From the IMG/VR virus record IMGVR_UViG_3300017781_000051, positions 1 through 35,372 of that record: 35,372 nt of DNA. The stretch is one strand, 5' to 3'. This DNA is from a virus. The notes beneath the pieces are model-generated. The model had not been told where the DNA came from. It worked only from the letters and a program-made list of their open reading frames with translations, and did not search any database. Both the position numbers and the translations under genes were made by a program. How positions within the stretch are numbered: the first letter of the stretch is position 1; every line of letters starts with the position of its first letter. Below, in pieces: positions 29,161 through 35,372 of the stretch.

Positions 29161-30792
29161 TTACATTCCCATTTGCATCATTTGTGATGGATCCATTTGT
29201 GGTTGTTGTTTTTCTTCTGTAGGTTCATTTACTACTATACATTCTGTAAGTAATACTGTTCCTGCTACCGCTGCTGCATTTTCAAGTGCTACTCTTGTTA
29301 CTTTAGTAGGATCAATAATTCCTGCTTCTTTCATATTAACAATTTCACCTTTTTTAAGATCATATCCAGCCCATGTATCATTACCTGAATCCACTAATTG
29401 GTATTTACCTAACATCTGAGCTCCAACTGAATCATGTCCAGCATTTATAAGTATTTGTTCAAATGGTTTACCACATGATTTATAAACAATTTCTGATCCA
29501 ACATCACATTGATCAATAGACTCTCTAGCATATAAAAGTGCTGCTCCACCCCCAGGTACAATACCTTCTTCAATTGCTGCTTTTGTAGCATGCAAAGCAT
29601 CATCTACTCTATCTTTCTTTTCATTCATTTCAATTTCAGTAAATCCACCTACATGAATGATAGAAACACCACCTGCAATTCTTGCTAATCTGGTCTGTAG
29701 TTGTTCTTTTTCAAAATCACTATCAGCTGCTTCAATTTGAGATTGAAGTTCTTCAATTCTTTGATTAATAGCATCTTCATTACCCTTACCATCAATAATA
29801 GTTGTTTTTTCTTTTGTGATAGTAGCTGTTCGTGCTTCACCAAACCAATCAAATTGGAATTTATCCCATTTATGGCCTTTTTCTTTTGAAAAAACCGTTC
29901 CACCAGTCATAATAGCAATATCTTCTAAAATAAGCTTTCTTCTATCTCCAAAATCTGGGGCTTTAACTGCACATGCTTTAATAGTTCCTCTACCTTTATT
30001 TACAATAAGAGTAGCTAAAGCTTCATTATCAATATCCTCAGCAATAATAAGTAATGATTTATTATTTGAAGCACAATTTTCTAATAAAGGAAGTAAATCT
30101 TTTACTGCTGTTAATTTTTGGTCAACAATAAGAATTTGAACATCTTCTAAAGTACTAGTCATTGTGTTGTTATTAGTAACAAAGAAATGAGATTTATATC
30201 CTCTCTCAAATTGAATACCTTCAACTGTTTCAAGATAAGTATCTCCTGATTTGCTTTCTTCAATATGTACTATACCTTCATGTCCTACTTTTTGCATTGC
30301 TGTTGCAATTAATTTTCCTACTTCAGGATCATTATTCGCTGATATAGTAGCTACTTGCTCTAATTGTTCTTCAGATGAAATATCTTCTGCTATATTTTCT
30401 CTTAAACTTTTAGTAACAGTTTTTACTGCATTATCAATACTTCTTTTAATTTCAACCGCATTAGCTCCATTAGCTAAATGTTTAAGACCATCTTTAATCA
30501 TCTCTCTAGCCAATAGAGTAGATGTAGTAGTACCATCACCAGCTTTATCAGCTGTTTTTACAGATGCTTCTCGTACTAAATTTACACCTAAATTTTCAAT
30601 AGGATCTTTAACAGAAATATGTTTAGCTACTGTTACACCATCTTTAGTTGACTGTGCTTGATTATGTTCTTTCTCAATAACAACATTTCTACCATTAGGT
30701 CCTAACGTTGACACTACAGCATCTGCTAATGTATCAATTCCCTTTACTAATTTATCTCTCCCTTCTGGGCCAAACTCTATAATTTTACTCAT
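29161..30792 (-). CDS. groEL: GroEL chaperonin (Hsp60), 543 aa
   Basis: Full-length group I chaperonin. TLGPNGRNVVIEK, TKDGVTVAKHI, AGDGTTTSTLLA (nucleotide binding), PDFGDRRK in the apical part, VDDALHATKAAIEEG with the hydrolytic Asp (E. coli D398), and VPGGGAALL are all present. The C-terminal tail is QMDPSQMMQMGM; it replaces the GGM repeats but keeps a Met/Gly end. The start overlaps the end of groES by 8 bases, so the pair is coupled. In a phage this suggests folding of its own proteins when host GroEL is limiting or unsuitable. Confidence 0.97.
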   Translation of the reverse strand: MSKIIEFGPEGRDKLVKGIDTLADAVVSTLGPNGRNVVIEKEHNQAQSTKDGVTVAKHISVKDPIENLGVNLVREASVKTADKAGDGTTTSTLLAREMIKDGLKHLANGANAVEIKRSIDNAVKTVTKSLRENIAEDISSEEQLEQVATISANNDPEVGKLIATAMQKVGHEGIVHIEESKSGDTYLETVEGIQFERGYKSHFFVTNNNTMTSTLEDVQILIVDQKLTAVKDLLPLLENCASNNKSLLIIAEDIDNEALATLIVNKGRGTIKACAVKAPDFGDRRKLILEDIAIMTGGTVFSKEKGHKWDKFQFDWFGEARTATITKEKTTIIDGKGNEDAINQRIEELQSQIEAADSDFEKEQLQTRLARIAGGVSIIHVGGFTEIEMNEKKDRVDDALHATKAAIEEGIVPGGGAALLYARESIDQCDVGSEIVYKSCGKPFEQILINAGHDSVGAQMLGKYQLVDSGNDTWAGYDLKKGEIVNMKEAGIIDPTKVTRVALENAAAVAGTVLLTECIVVNEPTEEKQQPQMDPSQMMQMGM

Positions 30793-31165
30793 TGTCTTCT
30801 AATTTTATATCATTAATTGCTTTTTCTTCTTCTTTAGTAACTTCTGTTTCTGATAAAATATCTTCAACATCAACTACTTTTTTAACTTTAGCTAGAATTT
30901 GATTTTCAGGTCCTACATAAAATTCCTCTCCATTATGTTCTAATTTAGTAAAACCTTGTGTAGGTAATACAACAATATCTCCTACTTTACTTATAGTAGG
31001 AATAAATGTTCCTGATATTGTATGTTGACCTGGTCCTACTGCTATAATTTCTCCATGTTCATTTTTGTCTTTACCAATATCAGGTACGACAATTGATCCA
31101 TATGTTTCCTCTTCTACTTCTAGAGGTTTTACGATAACTGCATTAAATAGTGCTTCTAATTTCAT
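30785..31165 (-). CDS. groES: GroES-like co-chaperonin, 126 aa
   Basis: NAVIVKPLEVEEET at the start, YGSIVVPDIGKDKNEHGEII covering the mobile loop and IAVGPG, KVGDIVVLPTQGFTKLEHNG and EFYVGPENQILAKV near the end match GroES. The loop motif GGIVL reads GSIVV. It is about 30 residues longer than typical GroES because of an acidic C-terminal tail (ETEVTKEEEKAINDIKLEDN). It lies directly upstream of groEL. T4 uses gp31 in place of GroES; this one looks closer to bacterial GroES. Confidence 0.93.
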   Translation of the reverse strand: MKLEALFNAVIVKPLEVEEETYGSIVVPDIGKDKNEHGEIIAVGPGQHTISGTFIPTISKVGDIVVLPTQGFTKLEHNGEEFYVGPENQILAKVKKVVDVEDILSETEVTKEEEKAINDIKLEDNE

Positions 31166-31458
31166 AGGTTTTTATAATTTTGTAATTTTTTTAATTCGAT
31201 TAATAACTCATCCCACCTTTCAACATATTCTTTAATACTGTTGTAGTGTTCTTTTTCATTGTTTAGTTTTTCTTTTGCTACTTTTTGTAAAGCTGCTCCA
31301 AAAGAAGAATAATGTCCTTGGGGTTTTTCATAATCTTTACCTAGGCTACCTTTTTCTAAATATTTTGCTTGAGGAGTAACAACTTCATACACAGTATAAC
31401 AGTGTGTATCTTTACCTATAAAATAGGGTTCTAACAGAGGGTCTGTGATTCTTGCCAT
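31162..31458 (-). CDS. Hypothetical protein at head of the chaperone operon, 98 aa
   Basis: Begins MARITDPLLEPYFIGKDTHC. CYTVYEVVTPQAKYLEKGSL and GHYSSFGAALQKVAKEKL suggest a beta strand pair plus helices, and the C-terminus is helical (ERWDELLIELKKLQNYKNL). This pattern occurs in phage proteins without known role. First gene after the promoter at 31483-31513; it overlaps groES by 4 bases. Confidence 0.7.
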   Translation of the reverse strand: MARITDPLLEPYFIGKDTHCYTVYEVVTPQAKYLEKGSLGKDYEKPQGHYSSFGAALQKVAKEKLNNEKEHYNSIKEYVERWDELLIELKKLQNYKNL

Positions 31459-31482
31459 ATAACTTTTTATTTTTTATTTACG

Positions 31483-31513
31483 TTAATATACAAACTTTTA
31501 TTCAATAATCCAA
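31483..31513 (-). promoter_or_regulatory. Promoter: TTG-N20-TATATTAA, drives groES/groEL
   Basis: TTGG (TTG 31513-31511), 20 bases, TATATTAA at 31490-31483 with GTTTG before it. The -33 element touches the right arm of the hairpin at 31512-31534. Confidence 0.72.
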
Positions 31514-31534
31514 CCTAAAGGGCGAACTTAGGTT
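31512..31534 (-). terminator. Hairpin after the Hsp20 gene
   Basis: AACCTAA / TTAGGTT, seven pairs, loop GTTCGCCCT, eight bases after the Hsp20 stop. No U-run follows, so it may be a pause or 3'-end protection structure as well as a terminator. It overlaps the next promoter's -33 element. Confidence 0.5.
31514..31524 (+). repeat. Left arm of an inverted repeat flanking the Hsp20 gene
   Basis: CCTAAAGGGCG here and CGCCCTTAGG at 32021-32030 are inverted copies (one A inserted) on either side of the Hsp20 gene. Each lies in a small hairpin. Confidence 0.5.
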
Positions 31535-31542
31535 AAAAATAA

Positions 31543-31962
31543 TTAATTGATTTTTATAACTTTTGGTGTAGCTGATTTTGCAAATGGAACTGCTACAATT
31601 AGTAGACCATCATTAAAATTAGCTGTTGCTTTTGTTGGGTTAAATTTTGTTCCTAATTTATAAGCTAAATTAAAAGAACGTTTAGCAATCCCTCTATGAA
31701 TATATTTCCTTTCAGGATCGGGTGTTTTTGCTTTATCATAACTAAAGTTAATTGTATCTCCTTCTAACTTAACTTCAATGGCTTCTTTAGGGATGCCAGT
31801 ACAAGCTAACTCAAAAGTTAGACCTAAATCATCTTCAAATATGTTAATTGGGTATTGTTGTTTGGCTTGTTCAGCCGGAATGAAAGCTGCTTCACTTTCA
31901 AATAAATTACGAAATAATAGATCAAATGGATTAAATGATCTCTCTAAAATGTGTGTGTTCAT
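31543..31962 (-). CDS. Small heat shock protein Hsp20, 139 aa
   Basis: The alpha-crystallin domain covers residues about 37-130: INIFEDDLGLTFELACTGIP, DTINFSYDKAK, RKYIHRGIAKRSFNLAYKL, and the signature ANFNDGLLIVAVP. The C-terminal IxI motif is present (KVIKIN). The N-terminal 36 residues are short, with NPFDLLFRNLFE. It holds unfolded proteins without ATP. It is flanked by hairpins and may have its own transcript; no TTG-N20-TATA promoter is seen before it. Hsp20 is common in marine T4-like phages. Confidence 0.93.
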   Translation of the reverse strand: MNTHILERSFNPFDLLFRNLFESEAAFIPAEQAKQQYPINIFEDDLGLTFELACTGIPKEAIEVKLEGDTINFSYDKAKTPDPERKYIHRGIAKRSFNLAYKLGTKFNPTKATANFNDGLLIVAVPFAKSATPKVIKIN

Positions 31963-32020
31963 ATCACTTTGTTTTTGTGCTGTCTTTAGATCAGCGGTTA
32001 ATAATAAAATAAATAACTTA

Positions 32021-32030
32021 CGCCCTTAGG
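32021..32030 (+). repeat. Right arm of an inverted repeat flanking the Hsp20 gene
   Basis: CGCCCTTAGG, the inverted partner of 31514-31524. On the minus strand it sits in an imperfect hairpin (ACCTA / TAAGT) followed by a T-rich run, which may end the clamp transcript. The 92 bases between clamp and Hsp20 (31963-32054) hold nothing else that I recognise. Confidence 0.45.
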
Positions 32031-32054
32031 TCAGTTTATTCTCTGATACATATA

Positions 32055-32789
32055 TTAAAAATCAGTTTCTGCTTTTCTTACCATAAAATATTCTGAAGAA
32101 ATTGAATCTGTTTTAAATTTCATTTCAATTAATCCCATTGTACTAATATTTAAAGTGCCTTCTTCCATGTCTTTATTAGCATGAAGAATTGTTTTAAAAG
32201 TATCTGAATTGAATGGAATTTTTAAATTTTGTTCTGTAATATCCCCCATTATTTGATAGGTGATTTTATTGTTATGTCCTGATTCATCACCAAAAATAAA
32301 CTCACAAACATTTTCCCCATCTAAATTAGTTGTAGTTGTTACTAACATATTATCTACTTGAGATAATGCACTTTTAGCTTTAATTAGATTTTCAATATCT
32401 TCAGTTGTTAAGTTTAATTTAACTACAAATTCAGGCATATTAACAGTACCTACTTTACCTATAAGTAGAGCATCTGATAAAGCATAAGTTAAATTAAAGT
32501 TTAAATCTGATATTTTTAATTTAGTAAATATTTTATTTGTTTTTTCTAGTTCTAAAAGTAAATCTCCATTACAAATACTAACTAAACTATTAAGTTTTTT
32601 AGTATCATAAATTGCCAATGTACTATCTTCTAATTCAAATTCATTACAAGTAAGTTTACCTATAATATCTTTAGTAGGAGACATAAAGTCAATACTTAAT
32701 GTGTTATCTTCTATAACCCATTTTACGGCTTCATTAACATTTAAATAATATTTGTTAATTACTGATTGTAGTTTTTGTTTATTTATCAT
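32055..32789 (-). CDS. 45: Sliding clamp (T4 gp45-like), 244 aa
   Basis: The start at 32789 (MINKQKLQSVINKYY) overlaps the polymerase stop as ATGA; the longer frame to 32834 is in polymerase coding sequence. The pattern is that of a DNA clamp: SIDFMSPTKDIIGKLTCNEF, LAIYDTKKLNSLVSICNGD, LSDALLIGK, MPEFVVKLNLTTEDIENLIK, ITYQIMGD, LKIPFNSDTFKTILHANKD and a C-terminal EYFMVRKAETDF. It forms a ring that keeps the polymerase on DNA and, in T4, also aids late transcription. Position next to polymerase supports this. Confidence 0.88.
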   Translation of the reverse strand: MINKQKLQSVINKYYLNVNEAVKWVIEDNTLSIDFMSPTKDIIGKLTCNEFELEDSTLAIYDTKKLNSLVSICNGDLLLELEKTNKIFTKLKISDLNFNLTYALSDALLIGKVGTVNMPEFVVKLNLTTEDIENLIKAKSALSQVDNMLVTTTTNLDGENVCEFIFGDESGHNNKITYQIMGDITEQNLKIPFNSDTFKTILHANKDMEEGTLNISTMGLIEMKFKTDSISSEYFMVRKAETDF

Positions 32790-33718
32790 ATGTTGAAAAA
32801 CATTTGTTGGTAAGGATTTAGGTTTAATGTCCAACCCAGATCATTATAAAATCCCTCTAATTTATTTAATAATATTGATTCAAAAATTTTCTTTCTATCT
32901 GCATATTGCTCAATGAATATACGAATTTTTTCAGGCAAATCCCACTCTAAAAAAGCAATCGCATCAATTTGATAAGGATTAGGTTTAAGGTAAATCCATT
33001 TAACTTTACTACCTTGTGTAATATAATTGTGTGTCTTATTTAATCCCCAAAATTTAAGCAAATCATTATAAATAATTGTTGCTTTAACAGCTGCAGGTGC
33101 TCCTTTACCTATAATTGAAAACATTTCTCCTGCTCTAGCTTTACGTTCTGTGTATTTATTTAACTTTTTAACAGATGTAGGATTTCCTAATTCTGTAAGA
33201 GAAATAGTTCCATCTAAAATTTGTGTTTTAAATAATTTTAATCTATTATCTATTTCACTTTGTTCCGCTCCTTTTAAAACATCAACTAAGGTTTTATGGA
33301 AAAATTTACCTAATACAGGTGGAAAATTTGCTTTTTTAAACTCAAGACCTTTAACATCAAGAGATTCCTTTACAATACCTTCTTGCTTTGTAATCCATTG
33401 AGCATAACGTCTTGTAGCTCTAAAATAAGCTGAACGAATAACACACTCAGTTTTCATTTCTAATCTATGTTTACCTTTAGCATTAAAGCAATTTGTGGCT
33501 AATGAGTCATAGGAATCAGTAATAATATCCTGATATTTTAAAGCAATGTTTTCTAATTTATCATCTTTCTCTTCACTAGGCATAGTTTCAAATTCAGGAT
33601 ATAAATGCCTTAATAAAGGTTCAGCATGTATATAAATTGAATCTGTATCTGAATATGCTACATAATTTGTATCATCTGAATCACAAATCCACCATGGAGT
33701 ATCTTCTAAATGTTTCAT
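32786..33718 (-). CDS. 43B: DNA polymerase, C-terminal part (palm motif C and thumb), 310 aa
   Basis: The continuation of a B-family polymerase. It starts MKHLEDTPWWICDSDD and soon reaches motif C, YVAYSDTDSIY, with both catalytic Asp. GLEFKKANFPPVLGKFFHK is the region that in T4 follows the KKRY motif. The protein ends NPYQQMFFNI, whose QxxxFF-like end is well suited to bind the sliding clamp. Its ATG overlaps the stop of the N-terminal part (ATGA), so it is in a different frame. No motif is lost between the two parts. Confidence 0.9.
   Translation of the reverse strand: MKHLEDTPWWICDSDDTNYVAYSDTDSIYIHAEPLLRHLYPEFETMPSEEKDDKLENIALKYQDIITDSYDSLATNCFNAKGKHRLEMKTECVIRSAYFRATRRYAQWITKQEGIVKESLDVKGLEFKKANFPPVLGKFFHKTLVDVLKGAEQSEIDNRLKLFKTQILDGTISLTELGNPTSVKKLNKYTERKARAGEMFSIIGKGAPAAVKATIIYNDLLKFWGLNKTHNYITQGSKVKWIYLKPNPYQIDAIAFLEWDLPEKIRIFIEQYADRKKIFESILLNKLEGFYNDLGWTLNLNPYQQMFFNI
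32914..32944 (-). promoter_or_regulatory. Possible weak promoter inside the polymerase C-terminal gene
   Basis: TATATTCA at 32921-32914 with ATTCG before it, but the -33 position reads TGG instead of TTG. It would lie about 125 bases before the clamp start. Weak. Confidence 0.3.
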
Positions 33719-35372
33719 AATTCTAATCCTTCTTTTATAACTTTATTCATATGTCTATTGGCTGCTAATGCAGATTCTTGTATAATTCGCTGTCCACTAA
33801 GCGTTATAGACTCAGATAATATAACATTCCCATAACGGAATGACCCTAAAGCAGTAGCACCATATAACGAATTAAGTAAAATCTTCATAGTATATTGTTT
33901 CATATGAAAAGCAGCACCTAATTCTTTATTTCCATCTTTATATGCTTTTTTCATTTCGTTTTTATACTCAACTCTTTCATCAAACCATTTTTTTAAAATA
34001 GTAGATAATACTGACTCACGATCTGTATTAAACATAACACCATTTGCTGAAATAGATAGATCGTTTTGTTCTACCATTGCAACAATTCTACCTATATTAA
34101 CTTTTGTTCTATTTCTTTTTAAATTTTCAACAATTAACTCTTCAGCATAATCTCTACATTTTAAATCATTTAAACCCAAACGATTATTTCTATCATCAGC
34201 ATCTATAATTCTTCCAACCATAGTTTCCTTACCAATATTAATAGTCATAATAATTGAAGGGTATAGTGATGTTAAATCTTCATCAAAAACATAATTATAA
34301 ATTCCTGCTTTAGGACAAAATAAATACCCACCAGCATAATTCTTTTTAGAAATTGGATTACGTTCCTTTGCAGGAGGGATAATACCTTTACTTAGTAGAT
34401 AAGCCGAAATAGCTCCATCTTGTGTTTTAGTATTGGCATAAACCTCACTATAATTATGTTTACCTTTATGTGCTAGGTTTTTAGTTAATGCTAAGTAATC
34501 TAACTTTTCATCTAGTTTTTTTAATATCTCAACATCAACAAAATTATATTTAATAAATTTATGAATATCAGTTTCAAATAATTGATCAAGATTACCTTCA
34601 TATTCTATTTTATTCATCCCTACATATTTTTCTCCAATGGCATCTAACCTCATAGAAGGTTCATCTGCCCAACTGAATTTTTTATGTAGTCTCATGTAAT
34701 CTAAAGATTCAACACCTGCTATTTGAATATATTGGTCTTTAAACCAAGGTGTTTCTCTTACATAACCAATAGGAGATAAATGTCTTGCAAAATCTTCTCC
34801 TAATACATTACACATTCTATAATATAAATAAGGGACATCAAAGTAATCACTATTCCATCCTACTATAATATCAGGATCCATTTCCCTAAATAATTCTAGA
34901 AATTTAGCTAGTAATTCTTCTTCTGTTTTACAAGGAATTATTTCTTTATTTCTTGCCTTAGTATGTTTTAATTGTCCTTTAGGATCTAAAATAACAATAC
35001 CCCACAAATCTACTTGTTTATCATACCAAGCTATTGATGTTACTTTTTTAGGTGCTGACTTAATATATTCTTCTGTAAGAGCATCACCCATTTCTGTTTC
35101 AATATCAAAAAATATTTCTCTATGGGTTGAAGAGGGTTCATCATTAATTCCATATTTTTCAACTAGGAATTTTTGATAGGGGGGCATATCATGGAAATGA
35201 AGTTTTGGAGTATCATTTCTATAGTTTTTAATTTTTTTAAGGGGTTCACCATTTAGTCCCGTAAATTGGGCATCAGCTTCATGACATTCAATATAAGCTT
35301 GATTATCCCATTCTACTTTAGAATAACCCTGATCTTCCCATAAATGTATTAAAAACTTATTATCTTTAAGAC
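33715..35372 (-). CDS. 43A: DNA polymerase, N-terminal part (exonuclease, palm, motif A and B); cut by window edge
   Basis: Family B polymerase. The reading frame stays open to the right edge, so the true start is outside. The proofreading exonuclease has REIFFDIETEMGD (Exo I), DIIVGWNSDYFDVPYLYYR (Exo II) and KYNFVDVEILKKLDEKL (Exo III). Motif A is DEDLTSLYPSIIM, and motif B is MKILLNSLYGATALG. The protein stops after NRHMNKVIKEGLEL, between motif B and motif C. The rest of the palm and the thumb are in the next gene, so the enzyme probably works as a two-chain protein. Confidence 0.93.
   Translation of the reverse strand, partial: LKDNKFLIHLWEDQGYSKVEWDNQAYIECHEADAQFTGLNGEPLKKIKNYRNDTPKLHFHDMPPYQKFLVEKYGINDEPSSTHREIFFDIETEMGDALTEEYIKSAPKKVTSIAWYDKQVDLWGIVILDPKGQLKHTKARNKEIIPCKTEEELLAKFLELFREMDPDIIVGWNSDYFDVPYLYYRMCNVLGEDFARHLSPIGYVRETPWFKDQYIQIAGVESLDYMRLHKKFSWADEPSMRLDAIGEKYVGMNKIEYEGNLDQLFETDIHKFIKYNFVDVEILKKLDEKLDYLALTKNLAHKGKHNYSEVYANTKTQDGAISAYLLSKGIIPPAKERNPISKKNYAGGYLFCPKAGIYNYVFDEDLTSLYPSIIMTINIGKETMVGRIIDADDRNNRLGLNDLKCRDYAEELIVENLKRNRTKVNIGRIVAMVEQNDLSISANGVMFNTDRESVLSTILKKWFDERVEYKNEMKKAYKDGNKELGAAFHMKQYTMKILLNSLYGATALGSFRYGNVILSESITLSGQRIIQESALAANRHMNKVIKEGLEL

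Noticed and set aside
30251-30661. Plus-strand ORF of 136 codons
   Set aside because: Lies opposite groEL, whose frame is full-length and conserved. Together with 29816-30139 it is a shadow frame.
33715-33718. Intein or homing endonuclease insertion as cause of the polymerase split
   Set aside because: No extra sequence is present between the parts; the two ORFs overlap by four bases.

Overview
The window is a block of a large, AT-rich phage genome. Every gene I can support lies on the minus strand. They are packed with ATGA or TAATG overlaps and gaps of a few bases. The replication genes are T4-like: ATP-dependent DNA ligase (gp30 type), B-family DNA polymerase (gp43), sliding clamp (gp45) and the two clamp-loader subunits (gp44/gp62). 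The host is probably a member of the Bacteroidota. Evidence for this is the -33 TTG / -7 TATATTTA promoters, A/T-rich leaders with little Shine-Dalgarno signal, and an outer-membrane protein whose signal peptide ends in ANA|Q. This is inference; no host gene is present.

Layout in transcription order (right to left). 35372-32055: DNA polymerase split into two overlapping ORFs, then the clamp. 31962-28887: a chaperone block (Hsp20, GroES, GroEL) with two small genes. 28849-25588: clamp loader, a DUF1599/Nmad1-like gene and a PD-(D/E)XK Fe-S nuclease. 25545-14185: about 11 kb of sugar genes (two GT4-type, one GT10 fucosyltransferase-like and three other glycosyltransferases, three SDR epimerase/reductases, an RmlC-type epimerase and a heptose-kinase-like PfkB protein). 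14151-9636: many small proteins, a degenerate HNH protein, a YkgJ-like protein, a lytic-transglycosylase-like protein and a Trp/Tyr-rich lipoprotein. 9568-4891: YqiA-like esterase, SWIM zinc-finger protein, a MATRALIGYL-type conserved protein, outer-membrane barrel protein, two-helix membrane protein and RadA-like ATPase. 4888-1: small membrane and zinc proteins, DNA ligase, a tRNA-Ala(UGC) and the first 71 codons of thyX, which leaves the window.

The most striking non-coding signal is a promoter series on the minus strand: TTG(G), exactly 20 bases, then TATATT(TA), usually with TTCG or TTTG just before the TATA. I find eleven good matches, ten of them at operon starts. Two, and possibly three, have their -33 element inside the hairpin of the upstream terminator, so one short segment ends one operon and starts the next. 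Three of the promoters share a further leader block (AAATGAGG..GAG.CCA).

Taken together, the window looks like the early/middle region of a Bacteroidota T4-like phage that brings its own replisome and folding machinery, and a large set of enzymes to build and attach sugars (possibly fucose) to a host or virion surface. It also encodes several envelope proteins.
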